Origin: Hypericum androsaemum | Lineage: Eukaryota > Streptophyta > Magnoliopsida > Malpighiales > Hypericaceae | NCBI GenBank assembly: GCA_963995505.1 | Contig: OZ023181.1 | Span: forward strand, 21,262,221-21,326,220 | Length of the DNA stretch: 64,000 bases | Reading direction: 5' to 3' | Shown here: piece after piece, positions 32,168 to 42,834 of the stretch | Numbering within the stretch: the first letter of the stretch is position 1 | How the letters are laid out: every line of letters starts with the position of its first letter | The notes under the pieces: model-generated | Seen by the model: the letters and a program-made list of their open reading frames with translations, nothing else | The model's database searches: none | What the model was told of the DNA's origin: nothing | Program-made: the position numbers and the translations under genes

Positions 32168-34213
32168 TGTTGGAGCTCGGGGTCGACTAAGGCAATCATC
32201 GAGGTACCTGTACTTGGATGTCAACTTGCTTTGGCTGGGTATGCTTAAGGCAGCCTGGCTACCCTCATCCTTAATTCAGCTTGGGTACTATCAGCCTCAT
32301 TCTTGGCTTAGTTTACCCTCAACTTCAAGTCAGATTGGGTATCCTCAGTCTCAAGCTAGCTTGGGTGTCCTCAGCCTCAAGTCAGTTTGGACACCCTCAG
32401 CCTCAAGTTAGGTTGAGTTCCCTTAAGGCAAGCAGGCCTCCCTTAGGTCAGGTCGAGCAATTGGAGGGAATGAGAGGGCCCTCTTAACACATGTCAAGTT
32501 GGACTTCCTCAGTCTCTTTGAGGAGTACCCATACTTGGTAGATCGACTGTAACGCTCAACCCGGACCTCGGAATTATTGACGGGCAACATAATTTACAAG
32601 GTTGGGGCTTCGAGTATGGGAGTTAGGTTCGTGATTGACTTCACAAGTTCGAGAAGGTGAAGCCGAATGGAGCGTTTATTCTCCTAGAGCGAGTGAGGTA
32701 CCAACTCAATAGAGGTGAGCCCGACACTAGCTAAAATCGGCACCAACCGAGTGGAAGGCCAACCCGGCGCTAACTAAAGGTGGCGCCAACTAAATGCGGT
32801 GCCAACCGAGGACAGTCGAACTCGGCGCCAACTGAGGGAAGGAGAGTGCGGCGCCAACTGAGCGAAGGTGAGTGCGGCGCCAACTGAGTGAAGGCGGTTG
32901 AAGGGCCTTCGACTGTCTCTTGTAAAGTGGTCATAACTTTTGACTCGGACCTCGGATTAAGGTGATTCTTAAGCCTACGGAAAGATAATAGATAGACCTA
33001 CGACTTTGTAGTTTATCACTTTTGCCGATTCATAGTGAAAGGAAGTCCAAAACCGACACCAAGTGAACCCGGCGCCAAGTGGGTGAAAGGAAACCCGGCG
33101 CCAAGTGAAGGCGGTTGAAGGGGCTTCGGCTGTCTCTGGTAAAGTGGTCATAAATTTTGACTCGTACCTCGGATTAAGGTGATTCTTAAGCCTATGGAAA
33201 GATAATAGGTAGGCCTACAACTTCGTAGTTCATCACTTGGGCCAATTCAGGGTGGATGGATGTCTAAAACTGGCGCCAAGTGTGGAAAGCCAACCTGGCG
33301 CCAGGTAGAGGAAGCAAATCCGGCGCCAGGTCATATTGTTTGACTCAAATCTTGGATTAATGCGATTCAAGTTGCTATATGAAGGTAAGACATAGAGCTA
33401 CAACTTTGTAGTTTATGAATTCTTCAAATTCGAGGCAGAAGGATGTCAAAAAGTCACTTGAAGTAGATGCGGCGTCAGATAAGGTACTAAATGAGGCGCC
33501 AATTGAAGGCACCTAAGTCCGGCACCAATTGAAAGTACCGAATAGGGGCACCGATTGCCATTAGCTCAAGTAGAGAGCTAGTTTCCTCTCACTTCAGGTG
33601 AGACCAATCTCTTGAGGCTAAATGTAGCGCCCGGTGTACATGAGATAAAGTGGAAGAGACCGGGTTAGCACGGACTCTACATAGGTGGACAGAGATACGA
33701 AGAGACCAAGTTTAAGGCGGACTCTTGAAGTAATTGGAGGAGCTCTGGGATACTCGATACACCCTGGGTTCTGAAGAGACTAGGATAAACTCTGGCACAA
33801 TAAATCCGAATTAGACGGGGATAAGCGTTGGAAGTCCATTTTCAGACGAAGATAAGCATTGAAAGAGATAGGCTTCGGGCCTTCGAGTTCAGTCGGGATA
33901 AGGGTAATGCCTGGTTGAAGATAAGCGATGAGGACTCCGAGTCCGACTACAACACGGCTAGAGCGAAGCTGAGGCGATCTTCGTTTTCTATATAAGCAAG
34001 GCAAGGGGCGAGCATAAGGAAATCATCCACAAACCAAATCACACACAAAACATACAAATTACTCTCAAGCTTCAGCTCTTTTATCTTAGTTTAGGTTAGT
34101 AGTAGTCTCGGCTTCGGCCACCCTTGTTACTTTCTGCGTTAGACCGACCTTGGGACGAGCACTCCGGGCCGTCACGAGATCGATCGACGTTCTCGTCACT
34201 ATTTATCCCAACA
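32168..34213 (+). repeat. 3' LTR
   Basis: A 2046-bp copy of the 5' LTR with the same ends and the same internal repeat structure. The scattered differences from the 5' LTR (for example TGTTGGAGC against TGTTGGGAGC at the start) would allow an insertion-age estimate. Confidence 0.9.
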
Positions 34214-34684
34214 GTTATATATATAGTTACGGAACTAATTAATTATACACTGATATTATTGTTTTATACTTTGATAAGTGAATTGCATATTTTAATTTAT
34301 GTTGTGATATTAGTTTTTGGTGATTTATCGTGAATTGCATGTTTTATTATAATTACGTCTTCTATTAATAATTATTTCTCTCTGTTTGTTGAGCACATAT
34401 TGTTCAGTACAAAGTTAATAATTACTTAAATAATTTTAAGTTTATTGCATATTATTTTTTTAATTATCTTTACGGCGCTATTTAGAAGAGCTAAAATAAA
34501 ATATGAAGTTACATTTTTTTAATTAATCATTTATTTATTTCCTAATCCTAGAAACCTTATTTAGGAAATGTTTTCTTAACAACTATATCACTATAATGTT
34601 TTAATTTTCTTTCCATAATTAATTATCCTACTTGTTTAAAATTATAAAATGTACCAATCCACTTGTCAATCATTGATTGGTGGG

Positions 34685-34717
34685 TACATACCAAGTCATT
34701 ATGTGACTTGGTATGTA
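34685..34717. repeat. Perfect hairpin in the right arm of element F
   Basis: TACATACCAAGTCA, a 5-base loop TTATG, then TGACTTGGTATGTA: a perfect 14-bp stem. The left arm of element F has a decayed version (TACATACCAAGTCACATAAT followed by ATTTGGTACGTA, about 26824). It is thus a conserved subterminal palindrome of this element. Confidence 0.85.
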
Positions 34718-35411
34718 AGGACCACCATAAAAATTTTCATCCTTTCTCAGTTAAAATAGGGAGAAGAAAGAGAAACCGTTTATGAACGTATTTAAATTTT
34801 TTGAGTAAATTCAAATACTAAGATCAACCAATAAAATTATTTTTTATATAAAAAATAAACCAACATAGTTGTTTCAGGGATTGGTTAAGTCTCAATTATT
34901 ACTTGGTTACTCACCAAATTCGAAATGGAATGGGCCACAATTCTGTTGGTCCGTGATAACGCACAAGATTGATGATGAGATCAATCATTGTGCTGAGATT
35001 GATTTTGTCAAAGCTGAAGAAGAAGAAGACCAGGTCTTGACCATTGAAGAAGAAGAAGAGGAAGCCAGGTTATCCGTTGTATCACGCAGAAAAGGAAGAA
35101 AGAAGACACGTGTGGTTCACGTAACATGGGAGGACAATTTAGACATTTCACAATGTTAAAGTTGGTGGACGTTTTTTTGTTTGCTGCGTTGTACTTTTTA
35201 GCTTCAAATATAAATAAGCGAGAGAGAGAGAGAGTGATTGGTAACTTTTTCTAGATCGAAAAGAGAATAGGAGACAGTTACATTTTTGGCTTCCTTCTTC
35301 CTAGAGCTCTAGAGTTGAAGCTCTCTCTCTCTCTCTTCCCCGTTAATGGCGGTTACTCCATTTCAATAAAGCTCTTATTTGTTCTTCTATCTTTACTTGA
35401 CAAGGTTATTA

Positions 35412-35423
35412 TGGTATCAGAGC
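35412..35423 (+). promoter_or_regulatory. tRNA-iMet primer-binding site
   Basis: TGGTATCAGAGC lies immediately downstream of the 5' LTR. It is the standard minus-strand primer-binding site of plant Copia elements. Confidence 0.92.
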
Positions 35424-35689
35424 GATTAGGCAAGTTCTGCGCCTAATCAATCCTGGATTTCTCTAATCCACGAAGCTTCTGCGAAGTTTTAATGGTGTCC
35501 AATCCTCTTTAAGCTGACCATACTCCGGCAGGAAACCACCATAATACTTTTTCGATTCACCCTCCGATGGTGGATTCTCCAATTTCTAGTAACTTTTGAG
35601 AGACTTTTTTCTTCAAACTGGAGCAAGTATATGTAGATAGCACTTTTATATCTAAGAAGAAATGACCATTAATGGAAGGATCTGTTACT

Positions 35690-36490
35690 TTACCTGAGTT
35701 TGGAGATGATGATTATTTTGAATAGGAAAGTTGCAATAGCATTATTATAAGTTGGTTAATGGCGTTTGTTGAACCTTCAATTGCTCAAAGTCTGAATGGT
35801 TTGGAAACTGCTACTGAGGTTTGGAATGATCTCAAAGATAGGTTTGGTACTGGAGATTCTATACAGATTGCTCATATCAAGATGCAGCTTTGCACGTTGA
35901 AACAAAGTGGTCTCTCTGTTACAGAGTACTATATCTCGTTTCGAACTCTAATTGTGATGCTGTTAGATCCAATCAAGAATACTTGCAACATGATCAGGTG
36001 ATTAAGTTTCTAATTGGTCTTAATGAGAACTATGATACAGTGAGTTCATATATCATATTGATAAGCCCTTTGCCAAATATGAGTCGAACACTCTATTTGG
36101 CATTGCAACATGAGCAGCTGATATTGAGTAACGAGAGTAATGGGCAAACTATGGCAGCAAATTTTATGGAGAGAAGTTCCAGCAGCAGTAAGCCTTTTAA
36201 TCATCAGAAGAAAAATTGGAATGATGGGAAGAAACCAACTTGTACTTATTGTGGAAAGTGGGTCACACTATTGACAAGTGCTATAGGAAGCATGAGTTTC
36301 CACCCAACTTTAAGTTCACTCATAATCCTACACGAGGGAATTCTAATTCTTTTGCAGGTTCTGGTCAGAGAACAGATGATGCAACTGACTGCCACGCTCT
36401 GTCCATTGATGGAGTGCATATCGTGAATCAGGGACTGGAGAAGTTGGGACTTAGCACTGAGCAGTACAAAAATCTGGTAGCACTGGTCCA
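35690..36490 (+). pseudogene. Degenerate Copia gag (UBN2-like with zinc knuckle)
   Basis: The first part reads SIAQSLNGLETATEVWNDLK, then DRFGTGDSIQIAHIKMQL, the typical plant Copia gag (UBN2) pattern. It shifts frame near 35985 and continues HDQVIKFLIGLNENYDTV. A CCHC-type zinc knuckle CTYCGKxxHTIDKC follows at about 36240, itself split by another frameshift. Several breaks make it non-functional. Confidence 0.8.
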
Positions 36491-36639
36491 ATAATCCACT
36501 AGAGTGCCTAAGAGTTCAGTTCTTAGTAATCCTATCCTAGAGACCAATTCTCAAGTCAATGCTATTCACTCTCTTCCTTTCACTGGTAAGCAACATTCCC
36601 TTACCTTTCATAGAGCTTGTTCTTCATTAGCCACCACAA

Positions 36640-36885
36640 AAATATAGATTATAGGTTATTAGGCCACTGATCATATAGCTTGTTCATTAGAATTCTTTGT
36701 AGAAAGCCATCATATTCATAACGTGGTCATTACTCTTCCTAATGATCACAAAACAACTGCAACACATTTAAGAACTGTCAAGCTCACTCCATATCTGTTC
36801 CTCTTCAATGTTCTACTGGTCCTTGGTTTTATATTTAATATGATTTCTCGTTATGATTTTCTTGTTGGTAAGCTTGGTCTGTTAG
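36640..36885 (+). pseudogene. Remnant of Copia protease region
   Basis: Reads ATDHIACSL with stops just before it, then VVITLPNDHKTTATHL and TPYLFLFNVLLVLGFIFN. This corresponds to the retropepsin segment after the D-T/S-G-A active site in Copia polyproteins. Stops and the abrupt junction with the 3' LTR show deletion of everything downstream. Confidence 0.65.
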
Positions 36886-37314
36886 ATATTCACAGTCCAG
36901 CTTACGAGGGCTTGATAACACACAAGATTGATGATGAGATCAATCGTTGTGCTGAGATTGATTTTATTGAAGTTGAAGAAAAAGACCAGGTCCTGGCCAT
37001 TGAAGAAGAAGAAGAGAAAGCCAGGCTATCCGTTGTATCACGTGGGAAAGGAAGAAAGAAGACACTGGGGTTCACGTGACACGGGAGGGCAACTTAGACA
37101 TTTCACAATGTTAAAGTTGGCCGACGTCGTTTTGTTTGCTTTGTTTGGTAACTTTTGCCAAATAGGAAAGAGAATAGGAGACGATTACCTTTTTGGCTTT
37201 CTTCTTCCTAGAGCTCTCGAGCTAAAGCTCTCTCTCTATTTTCTGTTAATGACGGTTACTCTATTTTCATAATACTCTTATTCGTTCTTCTGTCTTCACT
37301 TCACAAAGTTATTA

Positions 37315-37660
37315 GTCCATGAATCCCATTCCTCTACACGTCCATCAAGGCCACCTTACCTCTAATAATTTTATGATGATCATTTTATGCTAAGCCTCAT
37401 CATTTAATTTAATAGATTTTAAAAAAAATAAACTCCCGTAAAATATACAAAAAATTTTACTTGTTGAATATACAAGCGAGACCATCGCAAAATTTTGCTT
37501 TAACGCATTCATTTTGCATAGGTGATAGGGTAAAAAAAAACCCCTCTGGGCCCCACGCGCACCACACTCCTCAGTCCTCGCCTTTTATTTATGCCATTTC
37601 ATTAAAAACTATACATTATACAACGAACCAATTCTGGGAAGCGCCACGCTTGGCCTGGAA
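37315..37660. other. Upstream region of the DRD1-like gene
   Basis: A short gap between the Copia element and the proposed DRD1-like start codon. It is AT-rich at first, then contains GGGCCCCACGCGCACCACAC near 37549 and a C-rich stretch likely to belong to the promoter and 5' UTR. No gene. Confidence 0.5.
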
Positions 37661-40600
37661 ATGGAACCTCGTCTCGGCGTTCGCTCTCCTCCCGGTACTC
37701 TCTCTCTCTCTCTGGAAGCTTCTTGTTGTAATTCACTACTTGATCATTTCTTTTTTTTTTTGGGGGATATTTTAGTTTAGGGTTTAGGGTTTCTTTGTGG
37801 ATGTGAATTAGTCTGCTTTTCAGGGTTTCCCGGTCCTTTTGTTTGGTGTATAGGGAGAATCAGTTGTGGGGGTGGGGGGGCTAGGGGGGGTGTGGAGAAA
37901 TTGGTTAATGGCACTATGGGTTTAAGTTTTCACAACGCATTTGCGAAGTCGTTGAGATCTGGCTCAAGTGGCGAAGGGCGAAGTCGGAATTCGGGTTTGT
38001 GTTCCACGATCAGGGTTTAATTAAACCTGGAGGTGACATCTACTTTTAGAGAAGAAAAGAGAGAGGAAAAAAGGCATTGTGAAGTGAACAACGTCTGTTA
38101 CTAGCTGTTTTTTGGCATTGCTTTTGTAAAGAATGTCTGACTTTGTTGTCATTTTTTTTCTGGTTTGTTGGCAGAAGTTGACCCCAGGGAATGTAAGAGG
38201 TTTCGGCTTTCCACCCCTGGAGATGACTACAGGGGGAGAAACTCTTATACAGCTGTTCCCGGGAAAAGTGAAGGGAAGGGATCAGATGGCTCCGTGGAGG
38301 TTATTGACTATTCTGACCCGTTTGCGGTGGCCGATTTGATTGGGGAAATTGATCACTGTGGTATGTTTGGAAGCGTCACGAAGCAGATGATGGAACTCGT
38401 TGAACTGAAGAATCGAATTCTGGGTCCACTTATGTTGGTGTCACCTTGGGGCTCGACCGCACTGCTGCCCAAGGAAGAGCAGAATGTCATCATTCTGGAG
38501 AACAAGAAGAAGGTCAAGACAGTAGCTTCAATGTCATTAATGCCAGTTGTGATCATTGACTCGGATGATGAAGAGGACAAGGATAACAAGCCATCACCGA
38601 TTCTACCCCACCAACAAGTTCGCTTGGCAGCACCTGTTGAACAATTACACTTGCCAAATCTGATGGTGAGTTTATCTGACCTTACTGTTTCAGTGGAATG
38701 CTTGATTTTGCGTGTTCTTAAAATTTGTCTTTTTGTTTAGAATCCTTTTTTGGGACATAGGAAAATCAATCTGAGGCCTAGGTTGAGTTGCATGCATATC
38801 CTGCTTTTCCCCTCTCAATTCTTTGGTGAAAATCACCTTCGCCTAAGCTTAAGCTTCCAGATAGATTTGGTTGCGTTCTCTCCTGTGAAAGCTCCTTATA
38901 GTTCTCTGATTCCACTGTCCAATTTAACTGCTTTATGGTTCCAAGAATCAAGAAATCAGTTTGAACAATTCAGTTGGTACTTAATTTTTTTTGGAAGGCA
39001 ATGAATTCTGATATCATTTTTTGGTGCTTGTCTACTGGTTAAATCTAGATTTTTGACCACATGGATAGCAAAAAACGGGAGGCGCATACTCAGGCTGTAC
39101 AGCTTGGTTCTGAGAAAGCGGGTGGTGCTGAGTTCATCGGTGTAGAGGAGGACACTGACAATGAAAATGAGAATGAAGATGATGGCCTTGGAGATATATG
39201 GACAGAAATGTCATTCGCATTGGAAAGCACCAAGGTACTAAATCTTAAAGCTCTTGTTGCTGATGAAGAGAAGTAACTCATTAGATGATGACATTTTGGT
39301 TATGCCAGGACGCTTCTGAAGATCTTCCAACAGATGAAGGCACGCAAGAAGGGGATGACTATTGCGACCATTCTTTTATACTGAAGGATGACATTGGTTA
39401 TGTTTGTCGCATATGTGGAGTGATCGATAGAAGTATTGAAACAATAATAGAGATCCAATTTCACAAGGTAACATTTTAGTTTGTTCTAACCCTATAACGT
39501 CTTTCCTATCATCAACAAATGACTCTTTCCACAGAGCCTTTACCTGATCTTGTTAACTGCATTTTGAGATTATCCTCCATTTGTCACTTCATGAGTAGCA
39601 CATTATTTTGGTTGGATGAGCTTATGCAGTGGTGTCACGTCTGACACTTGTTTGCTATCCTTTGATGACCATTGTGCTAATTCGTTATTGTTCAGGAACT
39701 GTGTTTCTATGCTTTGACTTTAATGTCCGATCTTTCTGTTCAGGCCAAAAGAAGTACCAGGACATACGTGTCCTCAAGGTCCACCAGGGACGGGGATTCA
39801 AATGAGATGAATGGGTTGGAATTCTCTGAAGAGGATCGGTTAGTGACTGATCTTGTTCCGCACCCCAGGCACATGAAGCAAATGAAAGCTCATCAACTGG
39901 AGGGCTTCAAATTTCTGTGCAGTAATCTGGTGGCTGAGAATCCAGGGGGATGCATCATGGCACATGCTCCTGGATCAGGAAAAACCTTCATGATTATCAG
40001 CTTCCTGCAAAGCTTCCTGGCAAAGGATCCTAATGCCAGACCTTTGGTTGTGATGCCCAAAGGAATTTTACCAACTTGGAAAAAGGAATTCCAGGCGTGG
40101 CAAGTGGAGGACCTTCCTCTCTATGATTTTTATTCTGTAAAAGCTGATAGTCGCCAGCAGCAGTTAGAGGTTCTGAAGAAGTGGAAGGAGGCAAGAAGTA
40201 TTCTTTTCCTGGGATACAAGCAATTCTCAACAATTGTGTGCGATGAAGCAAGCAACAAGGTGGCTGTTAATTGTCAAGAGATTTTACTTCGGCGACCATC
40301 AATTCTGATCCTGGATGAAGGGCACACCCCCAGGAACGAGAATACAGATGTCCTGCAATCTCTTGCAAAGGTACAGACTCCAAGGAAAGTTGTGCTTTCT
40401 GGGACTCTGTACCAAAATCATGTAAAGGAAGTGTTCAACATCTTAAATCTGGTCCGTCCCAGGTTTCTAAAATCTGAAACTTCTCGAGGTATTGTCAGGC
40501 GGATCATGAGCAAGGTGCACATACCAAGTGACAAGAGGTCTTTCAAACCTGGTTCCGATGCAGCTTTTTATGATCTAGTGGAGTATACGATCCAGAAGGC

Positions 40601-41504
40601 TGAGGAATTCAAGCGAAAAGTGGCAGTCATCCAAGATCTGCGCGAGATGACTAGCAAGATCTTGCATTATTATAGAGGCGATTTCTTGGATGAACTGCCT
40701 GGACTAGTTGATTTTACGGTGGTCCTCAACCTGAGCCCCAGGCAAAAAGTTGAAGTTAAGAAGCTAAACAACTTTGCTAGAAAGTTCAAGAAGACTTCTG
40801 TGGGCAGTGCCGTGTATCTACACCCAAATTTGAATTCCTCCTCGGAGAATTGGACCTTGACTGATGACAATATGGACAAGCTGCTAGAGACCCTCGATTT
40901 GGCAGATGGAGTGAAGGCTAAGTTCTTTTTGAACATGTTGAGGTTGTGTGAAACAGCCAAGGAAAAGCTGTTGGTTTTCAGCCAGTACCTTCCACCTCTG
41001 AAGTTTCTGGAGAGACTGACTAAGAAGACCAAGGGCTGGGTTTTGGGCAAAGAGATGTTTGTGATCTCTGGAGATTCAAGTACTGATCAACGGGAGTGGT
41101 CCATGGAGCAATTCAACACTTCCTCTGATGCCAAGGTGTTTTTTGGATCCATTAAGGCTTGTGGAGAAGGCATATCCTTGGTAGGGGCATCACGCGTCAT
41201 TGTCTTGGATGTCCATCTTAATCCCTCGGTCACGCGTCAAGCAATAGGCCGTGCATTTCGACCAGGCCAGAAGAGGAAGGTGTATGTGTACAGGTTGATT
41301 GCTGCCGACTCTCCCGAAGAAGAAGATCACACCGCTTGCCTGAGGAAGGAGGTCATTGCAAAGATGTGGTTCGAGTGGAACGAGCGTTGGGGTAACAGGG
41401 AGTTCGAAGTGGAGGAAATCGACTTGGAGAACTGCGACGATCGCTTCCTGGAAACTCCAATGCTAAAACAAGACGTCAAGGTTCTGTACAGAAGGTACTT
41501 CTGA
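37661..41504 (+). CDS. DRD1: SNF2 chromatin remodeler, DRD1/CHR35-like
   Basis: Five coding exons: 37661-37694, 38175-38665, 39049-39234, 39309-39467 and 39744-41504, giving about 876 residues, close to Arabidopsis DRD1. The 34-base first exon ([11 protein letters not shown]) is inferred: it is the only upstream ATG with a donor in the right phase, since exon 2 has no early ATG. The N-terminal part includes [14 protein letters not shown] and a cysteine motif ([20 protein letters not shown]) characteristic of this subfamily. The helicase has Walker A APGSGKT near 365, DEGH near 481, and the C-terminal [11 protein letters not shown] motif. DRD1 works with DMS3 and RDM1 to let Pol V transcribe in RNA-directed DNA methylation. 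CHR34 or a CLASSY protein is a less likely alternative. An in-phase donor at 41494 could replace the last two codons. Confidence 0.85.
37935..38010 (+). repeat. SINE-like tRNA-related stretch in DRD1 intron 1
   Basis: GATCTGGCTCAAGTGGCGAA (A-box-like) followed about 30 bases later by TCGGGTTTGTGTTCC (weak B box). It resembles the stretch in the TPS leader near 4308. No tail or target duplication is identified, so it is only a possible SINE remnant. Confidence 0.25.
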
Positions 41505-42371
41505 TACTCTCTAGTTTCTTGTGCGTACTGTGTAAACAATCATCTTTATGAAAAATCAAAACTCGTGACGTCTACTTTTTCAGGTGAACGTCGACGGTGC
41601 TGGTTCTGAAGCTTCAGTACAAGCTTCAGAAGATTTAGGCAGAAGTTGGGTTTCCAATAACATGTCGGGGTTTTCCTCCTCTAGTTTCCCAACTTGGTTG
41701 TATATATTGCCGTGTAGGCAGCAGGTTCAGGCATCAACTCTGGAAGACATTTTAGATAATTTTTATGGCTCTTTTTAGCAGTGTAAATGTTCCAGAATGC
41801 AAGTAGCCAAACTTCATCATCATGAGAATTAGTCCATTTGTGGCCAAGTAATTGCAAATATTGTTACTTAAAAGCTGCAGTTATTCTTCTCCCCCAATCT
41901 CCCTTAGGTTTGTTTTATCTTAACTAGATCAAACAGTAACCGAGTTGAAAAGACCCAAGTACTCTTGACGTGAGCTCTGTATATTTTGATGAATGATGAG
42001 GAAATTGAAATCTTCTGAGGGTCACTGAGACAAAAGATGCTCACAATTAAGAAACAGGGTTCGAAGACACTTGGAAGTAGAGTATTTTCGACCCAATTAT
42101 AGTTCTTTTTTGAAGATTAACCAATTGTAGTTCTTATTTGAGTGATTTTCTGGCCATTGACGATAGAGTAAATCTTTAGTGGTCCCTCAAGCAATTGTCA
42201 CTTTTTTATTGTAATTTGATTTCATTAGTTGATAAAAAATTTCACTTAAAAAAAATAAAATATATAGGTCATAAGCCATTAAGTTGACACAATGTGAAAT
42301 ATAAATTTTTGACTTAAATTAAATTTAAATTTAGACCTTGTCCAATCAGATTTGGGTCTCGAAAATAAAAA
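41505..42371. other. Intergenic downstream of DRD1-like gene
   Basis: Begins with the 3' UTR (a possible 3' UTR intron ends at a TTTTTCAG near 41582) and continues as AT-rich DNA. No gene is supported; the frame at 41584-41778 lacks family resemblance. Confidence 0.45.
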
Positions 42372-42550
42372 GATAAATTATTCTCAAATTTCTGATGTTT
42401 GGTATATTCGGTACTTGTTTCTCTGTATTTTGGTAATCGATTAAAAAATCTCTACAGTTTGACAAAATTATACTCTGGAATCTCTCGCTGATAAAATACG
42501 AGGACGAATACCGAATATACCAAACACCAGGGCCTCACAATAATTTACCC
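42372..42550. mobile_element. Short MITE with GATAAATTATT ends
   Basis: A 179-bp foldback. The left arm GATAAATTATT...GATGTTTGGTATATTCGGTA pairs with the right arm TACCGAATATACCAAACACC...AATAATTTACCC; the core 15-bp TTGGTATATTCGGTA is a perfect inverted repeat. The flanks AAATAAAAA and AAATAAATA agree at eight of nine positions. The end resembles the (G)GNNAAATTAT ends of the MULE-like elements A and C, so it may be a short relative. Confidence 0.6.
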
Positions 42551-42834
42551 AAATAAATATTCGGCCCTAAAGACGCCACCTTGGCAGCCAAGAAAGTGTT
42601 AGCGACCTCTCTCTCTCTCTAATGGAACTTACCCGTTGTCGGATTTTGTGAAACTTTTTTTTATAATGAAAACTGCAAGAGCGGGAATTGTGTGTTTCGA
42701 GCTTCAAGTACACTTCTTCTGTTTCTCTTATTGACAAATAGAAGGAAAGGAGAGAACTTGATGACGTCTCTTATTTGTTTCCCAAGGCTGAAGCTTTTCG
42801 GCTAGAAAGTACTTCGAGGAGGATGGAGTAGTTA
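42551..42834 (+). promoter_or_regulatory. PPR gene upstream region
   Basis: Includes a CT repeat near 42608-42620. It is the likely promoter and leader of the intronless PPR gene. No further elements could be assigned. Confidence 0.35.

Larger units (their letters stand above)
27201..34213 (+). mobile_element. LTR retrotransposon with 2-kb LTRs, non-autonomous
   Basis: Two direct terminal repeats, 27201-29247 and 32168-34213, begin TGTTGG(G)AGCTCGG and end TTTATCCCAACA, so they have the canonical TG...CA ends. The LTRs differ by only scattered substitutions and single-base indels, suggesting a fairly recent insertion. The internal 2.9 kb has a gag-like frame and a retropepsin-like frame but no reverse transcriptase, RNase H or integrase, so the element must depend on another one. 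A GGCACGCTCGGTGGGACC stretch follows the 5' LTR, where the primer-binding site is expected. Protein features suggest the Ty3/gypsy side, without a pol domain to confirm it. The 5-bp flanks (TAACT, GTTAT) do not match. Confidence 0.9.
26802..34736. mobile_element. MULE-like foldback element F, split by an LTR retrotransposon
   Basis: The outer flanks of the retrotransposon block are inverted copies of each other. 26805-27060 pairs with the complement of about 34480-34733; shared stretches include TTTTATGGTGGTCCTTACAT, GTAGGATAATTAATTATGGA and AAGTGATATA. The pair is bounded by a perfect 9-bp direct repeat TCATCCTTT (26793-26801 and 34737-34745), the duplication size of Mutator-like elements. 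Removing the nested LTR element (27201-34213) leaves an original element of about 0.92 kb with arms of ~250 bp and no coding capacity. Confidence 0.85.
34954..37314 (+). mobile_element. Internally deleted Copia-type LTR retrotransposon
   Basis: LTRs at 34954-35411 (458 bp) and 36913-37314 (402 bp) begin TGATAAC(G/A)CACAAGATTG and end AA(G/A)GTTATTA. The 5-bp flanks GTCCG and GTCCA match at four of five bases. TGGTATCAGAGC follows the 5' LTR directly, the classic primer-binding site complementary to initiator methionine tRNA. The 1.5-kb interior keeps a broken gag and a piece of the protease region but no integrase or reverse transcriptase. The length difference between the LTRs is mainly a ~55-bp stretch with a GA repeat present only in the 5' LTR. 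Confidence 0.9.

Noticed and set aside
27201..34213. Treating the block as two separate solo LTRs
   Set aside because: Between the repeats are consistent gag-like and protease-like frames in the same orientation, with a primer-site-like region after the first LTR, so it is one element.
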